From positions 62,001 to 126,000 of the forward strand of contig JAHBWZ010000004.1 in the NCBI GenBank assembly GCA_019636755.1: DNA of 64,000 bases, written 5' to 3'. A program made the translations under genes and the position numbers. Source of the DNA: Phycisphaeraceae bacterium. Lineage in GTDB: Bacteria > Planctomycetota > Phycisphaerae > Phycisphaerales > SM1A02. Positions 51,113-59,522 of the stretch are shown piece by piece (position 1 is the stretch's first letter; each line of letters starts with the position of its first letter). Below the pieces are notes generated by a model. That model made no database searches. It saw only the letters and a program-made list of their open reading frames with translations, and was not told where the DNA came from.

Positions 51113-51724
51113 TCAGCCCGACCCGTGCCGATAGCGCCGCAGCAGCTCCATCACCATGCGATGGGTCTGGTGCGGCTCCCGGATCATCACCCAGAACGCG
51201 TCGAAGTCCCCGGTCCCGGCGGTGGCGAATCCGATCGTGCCCAGTCCGAAGAGCCGCTCGCGCAGCCGGATGAACAGCCGTGTCTGCTCGATCTCGCGGA
51301 GCGGTGCCTGGTACACGCTGACGCGGAGCACCCCGGACCGGACGACGATGCGCCGGTCGGTCATGACGTGGATACGGCAGTACCACTCCAGCGTCTGCCA
51401 TGCCAGGCGCAGGAGGATCAGCGTCGCGCCCAGCCCCCATGCCTGCCCGGGCAGCCACGGCGCCCACGGCGCGGTCAGCGCCAGGACCGCCAGGATCACG
51501 GAGAGCAGCGCGAACGTGGCCAGGGTTCCGGCGACGCTCAGCGGGATGAAGAGCAGGCTCGGGCGCGACCAGTAGAGGATCGCCTCGCCCTCGGGGACCA
51601 GCGACACCGGCCACGCGTTCCGTGCCTGCGCGAGCGCGGGATCGACGGCACCCGCCGGACCCGCCTCGGAACAGAGCCTGGCGGCAGGGCGCGCCGGGCG
51701 GGGCCGTTCCGTGACGCCGGTCAC
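51113..51724 (-). CDS. Bacterial PH-domain membrane protein (YdbS-like)
   Basis: 203 aa. Two adjacent membrane helices (about 53-90, LLFIPLSVAGTLATFALLSV and following; and near 95-110) are followed by a bacterial pleckstrin-homology domain (bPH2): HVMTDRRIVVRSGVLRVSVY, QAPLREIEQTRLFIRLRERL and GLGTIGFATAG. Such proteins sit in the cytoplasmic membrane; their partner is unknown. The start overlaps the hypoxanthine phosphoribosyltransferase stop by 4 bases (ATGA), so the two are translationally coupled, although no functional link is evident. Confidence 0.78.
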   Translation of the reverse strand: MTGVTERPRPARPAARLCSEAGPAGAVDPALAQARNAWPVSLVPEGEAILYWSRPSLLFIPLSVAGTLATFALLSVILAVLALTAPWAPWLPGQAWGLGATLILLRLAWQTLEWYCRIHVMTDRRIVVRSGVLRVSVYQAPLREIEQTRLFIRLRERLFGLGTIGFATAGTGDFDAFWVMIREPHQTHRMVMELLRRYRHGSG

Positions 51725-52287
51725 GGGCGCGCTCCCGGCGTCGTGATACCGGCGCGAAGGACCGCCACCTCCGGCAGGTTGCGGTAGTACCCGTCGAAGT
51801 CCAGGCCGTAGCCGACGACGAACGCATCCGGGATCTCGAATCCCACGTACTCGCAGGGCACAGGCGCGGCGCCCGGCGCCGGCGGCTTGCGCAGCAGCAC
51901 GCAGGAGCGGACCGAGGCGGCCCCGGCGCCGGCGATCGCAGCGCGGAGCGCCGTGAGGGTGCGCCCGGAGTCCAGGATGTCGTCCACGATGAGCGCATGG
52001 CGCCCGCCGAAGCTCTGCGGGAGGTTCCCGAGGATCGGCTCATGCGCGGCACGCAGCGACCGGCCGGGATAACTGCTGGCGGTCACCACGTGAAGTCGGA
52101 GCCGGTTGGGCATCGCGCGGATGAGATCCGCCGTGAAGACCACGGCCCCGGTCATCACGGGAACCAGCACGATCTCTGCATCGTCACCCAGGGCGAAGAG
52201 GTCGTGGGAGATCTCGGCGCCGAGCGCCTCGATCCGGCGGGCAATGGCCTCGCGCGAGAACAGGACATGGTCGATGTCGCGCCGCAT
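51721..52287 (-). CDS. hpt: Hypoxanthine phosphoribosyltransferase
   Basis: 188 aa, normal length. It converts hypoxanthine or guanine with PRPP to IMP or GMP in purine salvage. The PRPP-binding loop LIVDDILDSGRTL is intact, and PVMTGAVVFTADLIRAM near residue 43 and VVGYGLDFDGYYRNLPEVAV at the C-terminus match bacterial HPRTs. Start ATG 52287 lacks a Shine-Dalgarno but has TAGGAT 9 bases upstream. Divergent from galactokinase with only 62 bases between the two start codons. Confidence 0.93.
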   Translation of the reverse strand: MRRDIDHVLFSREAIARRIEALGAEISHDLFALGDDAEIVLVPVMTGAVVFTADLIRAMPNRLRLHVVTASSYPGRSLRAAHEPILGNLPQSFGGRHALIVDDILDSGRTLTALRAAIAGAGAASVRSCVLLRKPPAPGAAPVPCEYVGFEIPDAFVVGYGLDFDGYYRNLPEVAVLRAGITTPGARP

Positions 52288-52296
52288 CCGACGGGC

Positions 52297-52302
52297 ATCC
52301 TA
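52297..52302 (-). promoter_or_regulatory. Candidate -10 box of hpt (leaderless type)
   Basis: Minus-strand TAGGAT (fits TANNNT) ends 9 bases before the hpt ATG at 52287. The spacer GCCCGTCGG has no ribosome-binding site. Confidence 0.4.
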
Positions 52303-52336
52303 CCAGCGGCGGATTCTGTCACGGGACTCCCCCGGA

Positions 52337-52342
52337 TACGCT
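52337..52342 (+). promoter_or_regulatory. Candidate -10 box of galK (leaderless type)
   Basis: TACGCT (fits TANNNT) ends 7 bases before ATG 52350. The spacer TCCGGCG has no ribosome-binding site. Together with the box at 52297 it makes a compact divergent promoter pair. Confidence 0.38.
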
Positions 52343-52349
52343 TCCGGCG

Positions 52350-53594
52350 ATGGCCGCCGACACCGACGCGCCGAGCAGCGCCGCCGACACCGTCGATCGG
52401 GCGCACCGTGCCTTCGCGGCACGGTTCGGACGTCGCGCGGACGCGATCGCATGGGCTCCCGGACGCGCGAACCTGATCGGCGATCACGTCGACTACCAGG
52501 ACGGGCTGGTCCTGCCGATCGCCATCGGGGCGGGCGTGGCCGTCGCTGCGGCGCGGCGACCCGGCGCCGTGCTTCGCGCCGTCGCGATGGACGTGTCCCG
52601 GGCGCGCCACGCCGACGGAGCGGGCCCCGAGGCGGCGGATCCGGATCACCTGGAATGGCCCATCGGAACCTCGCCACCGCCGGACGGGGCCGGCTGGACG
52701 CGTCACGTGATCGGCACGGCATCGATGCTCCGGCAGGAGGTGGGCCCCGTCCCGGCGGGCGCCGACCTCCTGATCACCGGCGACGTGCCCCAGGGCGGCG
52801 GGCTGGGGAGCAGCGCCGCGCTGGGCGTCGCGCTCACGCTCGCGATGAGCGCCCTGTCCGGACACGCGATGGATGCGCACGCGGTGGCCCGCTGCGCACG
52901 GATGGCGGAGCACCGGTTCGTCGGAACGCCCTGCGGACCGATGGACCAGCTTGCCAGTCTCTTCGGACGGCGCGGACACGCGCTGGAGATCGACTGCCGG
53001 ACATGCCGCGTGACGCCGGTCCACATGCCGTCGTCTGATCGCATGCGCATCCTGCTCATCGACACCGGGACCCGGCACGCGCTCGCCACCGGCGCCTACG
53101 CCGGGCGACGGCGCGAGACCGAGGACGCGGCGAAGCGGCTGGGCGTTGCTTCGCTCCGCGGACTGGCATCCGGTGATGGCCGTCTCATGGACTTGTCGCG
53201 CGTGCTCCCGGACCGCCTTGCCGCGCGGGCGCGTCACGTCATCAGCGAGATCGATCGGGTGGCGCTCGCGGCGGAAGCGCTCCGGGCCGCCGACGCCGAG
53301 GAATTCGGCGCGCTGCTCCGCGAGAGCCACCAGAGTCTCTCGACCGATTTCGAGGTCTCCTGCCCCGAACTCGATGTCGCGGTGGATGCCGCGTGCCGGG
53401 CCGGTGCCTTCGGCGCCAGGATGACGGGCGCCGGCTTCGGAGGATGCGCCATCGCCGCCGTCCCGCCGGCGCGCGTGGGTTCGGTCGTCCGCGACGTGGC
53501 GTCCGCGTTCCGCGCGGCCGGCTTCGCGCCGCCGGTGATCCGCGCGATCGCGGCCGGCGACGGCGCGCGCGTCATTCCGGCGCCGACCGCATGA
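52350..53594 (+). CDS. galK: Galactokinase (GHMP kinase family)
   Basis: 414 aa, near the family length. It phosphorylates galactose at C1 in the Leloir pathway. The galactokinase signature reads GRANLIGDHVDYQDGLVLP (Asp where Glu is usual in GEHxDY). The ATP loop is PQGGGLGSSAALGVAL and the third GHMP motif is ARMTGAGFGGCAIAAV. CGPMDQLASLFGRRGHAL also fits the family. No galT or galE lies nearby, so the pathway context is absent, and a related GHMP sugar kinase is possible. ATG 52350 has no Shine-Dalgarno. Convergent with the LOG-family gene. Confidence 0.88.
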   Translation: MAADTDAPSSAADTVDRAHRAFAARFGRRADAIAWAPGRANLIGDHVDYQDGLVLPIAIGAGVAVAAARRPGAVLRAVAMDVSRARHADGAGPEAADPDHLEWPIGTSPPPDGAGWTRHVIGTASMLRQEVGPVPAGADLLITGDVPQGGGLGSSAALGVALTLAMSALSGHAMDAHAVARCARMAEHRFVGTPCGPMDQLASLFGRRGHALEIDCRTCRVTPVHMPSSDRMRILLIDTGTRHALATGAYAGRRRETEDAAKRLGVASLRGLASGDGRLMDLSRVLPDRLAARARHVISEIDRVALAAEALRAADAEEFGALLRESHQSLSTDFEVSCPELDVAVDAACRAGAFGARMTGAGFGGCAIAAVPPARVGSVVRDVASAFRAAGFAPPVIRAIAAGDGARVIPAPTA

Positions 53595-53684
53595 CGCACC
53601 GTCACGCATCCGGCGGCTTCAGCCCCGTGCGGGAATCCCGGCGCGCTGCGATCCCGCGGGACGGCCGCGCCGTGGACCCGGCGT

Positions 53685-54464
53685 TCAGGGCAGGTCGCGC
53701 GCCGGGTGGCGCGGATGTCCGGGCCGCCGGGGGTCGACGCCCGCACGGGTGCCCTCGCCTTCCATGACCTGTTCATCGCCGGAGAAGCGCGGAAGGCGCG
53801 ACGCCCAGACGCGCCGGCCGTCGGCGACCTCGCGCATGATCGCAACCGCTTCGTCCACGTCATCGGTCAGGTGGAAGAGATCGAAATCATCAGGACCGAT
53901 CGTTCGATGCTCCTCCAGCAGCGTCGTCCGCATCCAGTCGAGCAGGCCCCGCCAGAAGTCGGTGCCGATGAGGACCACCGGGAACGGCACGATCTTCAGG
54001 GTCTGGATGAGCGTCAGCGCCTCGAAGACCTCGTCCATCGTGCCGAAGCCGCCGGGAAAGATGATGAACCCGCGCGCGAACTTGACGAACATCACCTTCC
54101 GCACGAAGAAGTAGCGGAAGTTGAGTTCGACGTTCTGGTACGGGTTCGGGACCTGCTCCATCGGCAGGCTGATGTTCAGTCCGATGGAGGTCCCCCCGGC
54201 CTCGATGGCACCCCGGTTCGCGGCCTCCATGATGCCGGGACCGCCGCCGGTGATCACGGCGAATCCCTGCGCGACCAGCTTCCGGCCGCACTCCACCGCC
54301 ATCGCATAGGACGGATCCTCCGGCTTCGTCCGTGCGGACCCGAAGACGCTGATCGCCGGTTCCGCCGCGGAGAGCGCGTCGATTCCGTCCACCAGTTCGC
54401 TCATGATCCGGAAGACGCGCCACGCCTCGTGGCCGAGCCTCTGCTTGCGTTCGCGGGGATCCAT
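53685..54464 (-). CDS. LOG-family (lysine decarboxylase-like) Rossmann protein
   Basis: 259 aa from ATG 54464 (GGAG 5 bases upstream); ATG 54485 is a possible alternative. Signature motifs GGGPGIMEAANRGA and PGGFGTMDEVFEAL are those of the TIGR00730/LOG family, whose studied members are nucleoside 5'-monophosphate phosphoribohydrolases that release cytokinin-type bases. Bacterial members are also often of unknown role. AEPAISVFGSARTKPEDPSY at the start of the fold is characteristic. The C-terminus (after SRLPRFSGDEQV) is a short Arg/Pro-rich tail. Divergent from folC, with 138 bases between. Confidence 0.87.
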   Translation of the reverse strand: MDPRERKQRLGHEAWRVFRIMSELVDGIDALSAAEPAISVFGSARTKPEDPSYAMAVECGRKLVAQGFAVITGGGPGIMEAANRGAIEAGGTSIGLNISLPMEQVPNPYQNVELNFRYFFVRKVMFVKFARGFIIFPGGFGTMDEVFEALTLIQTLKIVPFPVVLIGTDFWRGLLDWMRTTLLEEHRTIGPDDFDLFHLTDDVDEAVAIMREVADGRRVWASRLPRFSGDEQVMEGEGTRAGVDPRRPGHPRHPARDLP

Positions 54465-54587
54465 ACCGGCTCCGACTCCTTCCATCCTTGGCCGCGCCGC
54501 GGCGGGCACCGCCCCGCGCCGACTTGCGCAAAGCCTTGTTTTATGGGTACTTCGATACTGATTCTGGACGGTTCTCGGGCGTGCTGA

Positions 54588-54593
54588 TAAACT
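54588..54593 (+). promoter_or_regulatory. Candidate -10 box of folC (leaderless type)
   Basis: TAAACT (fits TANNNT) ends 9 bases before ATG 54603. The spacer GGCGGATCT has no ribosome-binding site. A weak -35-like CTGGAC lies 18-20 bases upstream. Confidence 0.4.
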
Positions 54594-54602
54594 GGCGGAT
54601 CT

Positions 54603-56024
54603 ATGACCCGCCCCGCGCCGAAGCGCCGAACCGCCAAGACCCAGCCCGCGCCGGCCATCCCGGAGATCACGACCTACCCCGCCGCGCTTCGCCATCTTCT
54701 CGATCGGACGAACGTGGAACGGATGCGGATCGTCCGCTACGACGGCGAGATGTTCAAGCTGGACCGGATGCGGGCCCTGATGGCGGAGCTGGGGGATCCC
54801 CAGAACCAGGTCCGCATGGTGCATGTCGCCGGCACGGTCGGGAAGGGCTCCACGGTGGCGATGATCGCCTCCATGCTGGAGGCGTGCGGGTACGCAGTCG
54901 GCCGGTACACCAGCCCCCACCTCATCGATCTGCGGGAGCGGATCATGATCAACGGTCAGCCGATCTCCCGCGCCGATCTCACCGAGCACACGGCGCAGGT
55001 GTCGGCGGCCGCGGCCCGGCTCGGTGTCGAGCCGACCTTCTTCGAGATGATGACCGCCATCGCGTTCCGTCATTACGCGGAGCAGGCCGTGGACATCGCG
55101 GTCATCGAAGTCGGACTCGGCGGACGGCTCGATTCGACGAACATCATCCGGCCGGAAGCGAGCGTCGTCACGCAGATCGACCTCGATCACACGCAGATCC
55201 TCGGCAGGACCGTCACTGAAATCGCGCGCGAGAAGGCGGGCATCTTCAAGAGCGGTGTCCCGGCGTTCTCATACGAGCAGGATCCCGCCGTCGAGAAGGT
55301 CCTCCGCGAAGAGGCCGAGAAGGCCGGCACGACGCTGCGGATCGTGGGGCGGGACATCGACTTCAGCCGTCGGTTCGGGTCCGATGCCGAGCGCGGGCCG
55401 CACAGCCGCATCTGCCTCATCACCGAGCGCAACCAGTACATGCATCTCCCGGTTCCCATGCCGGGCGAACACCAGGCACTGAACTGCGGCGTTGCACTCG
55501 CCGTCATCGATCACCTCCAGACCGTCGGATTCACGCTCGATGAGCACCGCGTGATGATCGGACTCGATCGGACGCGCGTCCCGGGCCGGATGGAGATCCT
55601 CTCTCACCGACCGCGGATCATCATCGACGGCGCGCACAATCCGATCGCGCTGTCCACGCTGATGCGCTCGATCGGAACGTACCTTCCCGCGGACTCCATG
55701 GTCTGCGTCTTCGGGTGCTGCGAGGACAAGGACGTTGCAACCATGCTGGAGACCGCCGCGCGGGGCGGTGACAAGTTCGTCTTCACACGCGCCCGGGGGA
55801 ATCCCCGCGCCAAGGATCCAGAGGAACTCCAGCGGATCTTCAACGAGCGCTGCGGCAAGATGAGCCAGGTTGCGGACACGCTGCCGGAGGCGATCGATCT
55901 CGCGCTCCGGGCCGCCGGCCGCGACGACCTCATCCTGGTCACGGGCAGCTTCTACCTGATCGGCGAAGCACGGAAACACTTCATGGATATCGAGAAGCGT
56001 CGCGTCTCCAGCCAGCGATCGTGA
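54603..56024 (+). CDS. folC: Bifunctional folylpolyglutamate/dihydrofolate synthase
   Basis: 473 aa. It adds glutamate to folates and, in bacteria, often also makes dihydrofolate from dihydropteroate. Nucleotide-binding loop HVAGTVGKGSTVAMIASML, then TSPHLIDLRERIMINGQPI, the Mur-ligase-type VIEVGLGGRLDSTNII, QIDLDHTQILGRTVTEIA, EKAGIFKSGVPAF (catalytic Lys in this motif), and PGRMEILSHRPRIIIDGAHN. The ~25 residues before TTYPAALRHLLDR are a basic extension, so a later start is possible. leuS follows 86 bases downstream. Confidence 0.93.
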   Translation: MTRPAPKRRTAKTQPAPAIPEITTYPAALRHLLDRTNVERMRIVRYDGEMFKLDRMRALMAELGDPQNQVRMVHVAGTVGKGSTVAMIASMLEACGYAVGRYTSPHLIDLRERIMINGQPISRADLTEHTAQVSAAAARLGVEPTFFEMMTAIAFRHYAEQAVDIAVIEVGLGGRLDSTNIIRPEASVVTQIDLDHTQILGRTVTEIAREKAGIFKSGVPAFSYEQDPAVEKVLREEAEKAGTTLRIVGRDIDFSRRFGSDAERGPHSRICLITERNQYMHLPVPMPGEHQALNCGVALAVIDHLQTVGFTLDEHRVMIGLDRTRVPGRMEILSHRPRIIIDGAHNPIALSTLMRSIGTYLPADSMVCVFGCCEDKDVATMLETAARGGDKFVFTRARGNPRAKDPEELQRIFNERCGKMSQVADTLPEAIDLALRAAGRDDLILVTGSFYLIGEARKHFMDIEKRRVSSQRS

Positions 56025-56062
56025 CACCGCCTCGACCGAACGGCGGATCGTCGGCGGGCATG

Positions 56063-56090
56063 TCGACGCCGGGCGCGGATCGTGGATAAT
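56063..56090 (+). promoter_or_regulatory. Candidate sigma-70-like promoter of leuS
   Basis: TCGACG (4/6 to the -35 box) at 56063-56068 and GATAAT (5/6 to the -10 box) at 56085-56090 with a 16-base spacer. The leuS ATG lies 20 bases further on and is preceded by GGAG, a conventional leader with ribosome-binding site. Confidence 0.42.
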
Positions 56091-56110
56091 CCCGGGCGAC
56101 TGGAGACGCC

Positions 56111-59100
56111 ATGACGAACCCGCCCTCCGCACGACAGGACGCCGGCCCCGACGCCCGGACGCATGACCGCCACGACGACGCCGCGCCGGCGGTATCGACG
56201 ATGGCGGACGACGCCGCGACCCTGCCGCAGCGATACACCGCGCAGCTCGCCGACCGGATCGAGACGACGTGGCAGTCCGCGTGGGCGCGAGAGCAGACGT
56301 TCCGGGCCCGCAATCCCGGCGATGCCGACTTCGACCCGCGACAGCCGAAGTTCTACTGCCTCGACATGTTTCCCTATCCATCGGGCGCCGGTCTGCACGT
56401 CGGCCATCCGGTCGGCTACACCGCCACGGACATCATCTGCCGGTATCGGCGGCACCAGGGATACAACGTGCTCCACCCGATGGGGTGGGATGCCTTCGGC
56501 CTCCCCGCGGAGCAGTATGCGATCCAGACCGGCGTGCATCCCGCGGTGACGACGCGGCGCGCCATTGACACGTTCCGGCGCCAGCTCCAGCGCTTCGGGT
56601 TCTCCTACGACTGGCAGCGGGAGTTCGGAACGATCGACCCCGGGTACTACCGCTGGACCCAGTGGATCTGGCTGGAGGCGTATCACGCGTGGTACGACCG
56701 CGCCCGTGACCGGGCCCGCCCCATCGCGGATCTGGAGGCGGAATTCCGCGCCGGCACGCGCGAGATCCGGGTGAATCCCGACGCCGCGGAGCACGCACCG
56801 GCCGTGAAGGCACAGCGCTTCGACCGGTGGGACGACCTCGATGCCGGAACCCGGCGCCTGGTCATCGACTCCTGGCGCCTGGTCTACCTGGCGGAGCAGA
56901 CCGTGAACTGGTGTCCGAAGCTCGGCACCGCGCTGGCGAACGAGGAAGTCATCGACGGTCGGAGCGAGCGCGGCGGTCATCCCGTCCTGCGCAAGCCGCT
57001 GCGACAGTGGATGTATCGCATCACCGCGTACGCGGACCGGCTCCTCCGCGATCTTGAAGGGCTCGACTGGCCGGAATCCACGCGGACGATGCAGCGGGAG
57101 TGGATCGGCCGCAGTGAAGGCGCCGAGATCGACTTCGCCATCGACACGTCACGCGGGACACTCCCCGCCGGCGCCCCGGATCGACTGCGCGTGTTCACGA
57201 CGCGACCCGACACGATCTTCGGCGCCACGTACATGGTCGTCGCACCGGAGCATCCGCTGGTCGATGCCCTGCTTTCCCACGCGGACTCCGCCGGCGCCCC
57301 GCCGGCGTTCGAGCGGCTGCGCGCCTACGTGACACGGTCGCGCAATCGCGCGGATGTCGATCGGATCGCCGAGACAAAGGAGAAGACCGGCGAGCCCACC
57401 GGGCTCTTCGCGCTGAACCCGGCAACGGGTGAGCGCATCCCGATCCAGGTCGCCGACTACGTCCTCATGGGGTACGGCCATGGCGCCATCATGGCGGTTC
57501 CGGCCCATGATCAGCGGGACTTCGACTTCGCCATGGCGTCCGGACTTCCTGTCCGCGCGGTGGTCCTGCCGCCCGACGACTGGCTGGCAGCGCATGCGCC
57601 CGCCGGCGTTGCCGCCGATGCTGCGTCGCGCCGCGACCGGTTCGCCGCGGATCCCGGTGCCTTCGGCGGCGGGATCTTCGCGGGCGACGGGACCGTGATC
57701 AACTCGGCCGGTGCGGACGTCTCGCTGAACGGCCTTGCCACCGCGGATGCGAAGGCGCAGGTCATCGCATGGCTGGAGCGCACCGGCCTGGGGACCCGTC
57801 GAGTCAACTACCGGCTTCGGGACTGGCTCTTCTCGCGCCAGCGATACTGGGGCGAACCGTTCCCCGTCGTCTTCGACGAAGCGGGCGATCATCACCCGGT
57901 TTCGCCGGGCGCTCTGCCGGTGACGCTGCCCGAGATGACGGACTATCAGCCGGTCGAGTCCGACGAGCCGCTTCCGCTGCTGGGCAAGGCGACCGAGTGG
58001 GTTCATACGACCGCCCGTCACGCGGGCGTGGATCCGTCCGTCCTTCCGCCCGATGCGAAAGTCCGGCGCGAGACGAACACCATGCCCGGCTGGGCGGGCT
58101 CGTGCTGGTACTACCTGCGGTACCTGGATCCCGCCAACGGCGATCGCTTCGTCGGTCGGGATGCCGAACGCTACTGGATGGTGAGCCGCCGGCGCAGCGC
58201 AGCGGCACCGGGCGAGGCGCCGGCCGTCGGGGAGCCGTGGTCGCCTGACCGCCACCATGCGGGCGGTGTCGATCTCTACGTCGGCGGAAGCGAGCACGCG
58301 GTCCTGCACCTCCTCTATGCGCGCTTCTGGCACAAGATCCTGTTCGACCTTGGCCACGTGTCCACGCCGGAGCCCTTCGGCCGGCTCTTCCACCAGGGCC
58401 TGCTGACGTCGTTCGCGTATCAGCGCTCCGATCGGTCGCTGGTCGCGATCGACGCCGTCACCGAGCACGAGCCCGGCGTCTTCGTCGAGACGGCGACCGG
58501 CGAGCGCGTGACGCAGACGACGGCGAAGATGAGCAAGAGCCTCCGGAACATCGTCAACCCGGACGACATCATCCGCGGCTACGGCGCAGATACGTTCCGG
58601 CTCTACGAGATGTACCTCGGTCCGCTGGAAGCGAGCAAGCCGTGGAACACGCAGGACATCGTCGGTCCATTCCGCTTCCTGCAGCGTTTCTGGCGGCTTG
58701 CCGTCGATGAACGCACCGGCGCCCTCTCGTTCCGGGATGAGCCGTCGGCCGATCTGGAGCGACTCCTGCACCGCACCGTCGCGCGGGTGGGTGCCGACAT
58801 CGACCGCCTGTCGCTGCATACCGCCATCGCCGCGCTGATCGAGTTCGTGAACGAGGCCGTCCGCTCGGGCGGTATCACCCGCGACCAGTATCAGCGACTC
58901 GTGATCGTGCTCTCGCCGTTCGCGCCGCACATGGCGGAAGAACTCTGGGCGCGGCTGGGGCATTCGACGTCGATCGCGCGGGCGCCGTGGCCCACGGTCG
59001 ATCCGGCGATGCTGGAGGATGCCGTCATCGAGCTGCCGATCCAGGTGCTCGGCAGGGTCCGGGGACGCATCGAGGTCCCGAAGGGTGCGGACGCGGCGGA

Positions 59101-59212
59101 GATCGAGCGCCTCGTCCTGGCGCATCCGCGCGTCGCGGAGATCCTGGACGGAAAGCCCCCGCGCAAGGTCATCGTGGTGCCGGGACGGATCGTGAACCTG
59201 ATCCCGGGCTGA
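56111..59212 (+). CDS. leuS: Leucyl-tRNA synthetase (long form)
   Basis: 1033 aa, longer than the usual 810-880 aa of bacterial LeuRS. The HIGH-class motif appears as PSGAGLHVGHPVGYTATDI (HVGH near residue 97) and the KMSKS motif as KMSKSLRNIVNPDD (near 806). The CP1 editing domain is present (FTTRPDTIFGATYMVVAPEH and GYGHGAIMAVPAHDQRDFDF, which carries the editing Asp). The C-terminal anticodon-binding and LeuRS-specific domains end in GRVRGRIEVPKGADAAEIER. Extra length lies in insertions around the editing domain (about 470-560) and in an Arg/Ala-rich block before the specific domain near residue 695. GGAG precedes ATG 56111. Essential, cytoplasmic. Confidence 0.96.
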   Translation: MTNPPSARQDAGPDARTHDRHDDAAPAVSTMADDAATLPQRYTAQLADRIETTWQSAWAREQTFRARNPGDADFDPRQPKFYCLDMFPYPSGAGLHVGHPVGYTATDIICRYRRHQGYNVLHPMGWDAFGLPAEQYAIQTGVHPAVTTRRAIDTFRRQLQRFGFSYDWQREFGTIDPGYYRWTQWIWLEAYHAWYDRARDRARPIADLEAEFRAGTREIRVNPDAAEHAPAVKAQRFDRWDDLDAGTRRLVIDSWRLVYLAEQTVNWCPKLGTALANEEVIDGRSERGGHPVLRKPLRQWMYRITAYADRLLRDLEGLDWPESTRTMQREWIGRSEGAEIDFAIDTSRGTLPAGAPDRLRVFTTRPDTIFGATYMVVAPEHPLVDALLSHADSAGAPPAFERLRAYVTRSRNRADVDRIAETKEKTGEPTGLFALNPATGERIPIQVADYVLMGYGHGAIMAVPAHDQRDFDFAMASGLPVRAVVLPPDDWLAAHAPAGVAADAASRRDRFAADPGAFGGGIFAGDGTVINSAGADVSLNGLATADAKAQVIAWLERTGLGTRRVNYRLRDWLFSRQRYWGEPFPVVFDEAGDHHPVSPGALPVTLPEMTDYQPVESDEPLPLLGKATEWVHTTARHAGVDPSVLPPDAKVRRETNTMPGWAGSCWYYLRYLDPANGDRFVGRDAERYWMVSRRRSAAAPGEAPAVGEPWSPDRHHAGGVDLYVGGSEHAVLHLLYARFWHKILFDLGHVSTPEPFGRLFHQGLLTSFAYQRSDRSLVAIDAVTEHEPGVFVETATGERVTQTTAKMSKSLRNIVNPDDIIRGYGADTFRLYEMYLGPLEASKPWNTQDIVGPFRFLQRFWRLAVDERTGALSFRDEPSADLERLLHRTVARVGADIDRLSLHTAIAALIEFVNEAVRSGGITRDQYQRLVIVLSPFAPHMAEELWARLGHSTSIARAPWPTVDPAMLEDAVIELPIQVLGRVRGRIEVPKGADAAEIERLVLAHPRVAEILDGKPPRKVIVVPGRIVNLIPG

Positions 59213-59522
59213 CGGGACCGGGTCCGCGCAGCGGCGCCCGGTCGCCTGCGTCGCGGCCAGCGTGGACACCGCCCGTGCAGCCTCTGCATTCCAGAGGCCA
59301 TTCCCCGGCCCACCGGGCCGGCGCCCGTGCAGGGTCGCGGCCACTCAGCACCGGGCATGTTCCAGCCGATGACCTCTTTACAGGGTGTCCGGCACGGACG
59401 ACCATGACGGCATCGGTTGATCCGACTTCGAGGACATGGGCGTGGGGCAACCTCCGAGATCGTGCGACTCCTTCCCGCGCCCGCGGTGGCCGCGCCGTTC
59501 CGGTCGTCGTGGCGCCATCCAC
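59213..59522. other. leuS 3' region with two hairpins
   Basis: 310 bases between leuS and the TPR gene. Two separate stem-loops lie at 59280-59298 (7 bp, 5-base loop) and 59305-59321 (7 bp, 3-base loop), a likely transcription end for leuS, though neither is followed by a T run. No gene is supported if the TPR protein starts at the GTG 59523. An ATG at 59436 in the same frame would extend it into this region. Confidence 0.4.
59280..59321 (+). terminator. Tandem hairpins downstream of leuS
   Basis: First stem: arms 59280-59286 and 59292-59298. Second stem: arms 59305-59311 and 59315-59321. They stand 68 and 93 bases beyond the leuS stop. No U tract is seen, so Rho-independent function is uncertain. 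Confidence 0.4.

Noticed and set aside
57149-59344. 731-codon minus-strand open frame opposite leuS
   Set aside because: Antisense shadow of an unmistakable LeuRS; no ribosome site or recognisable domain.
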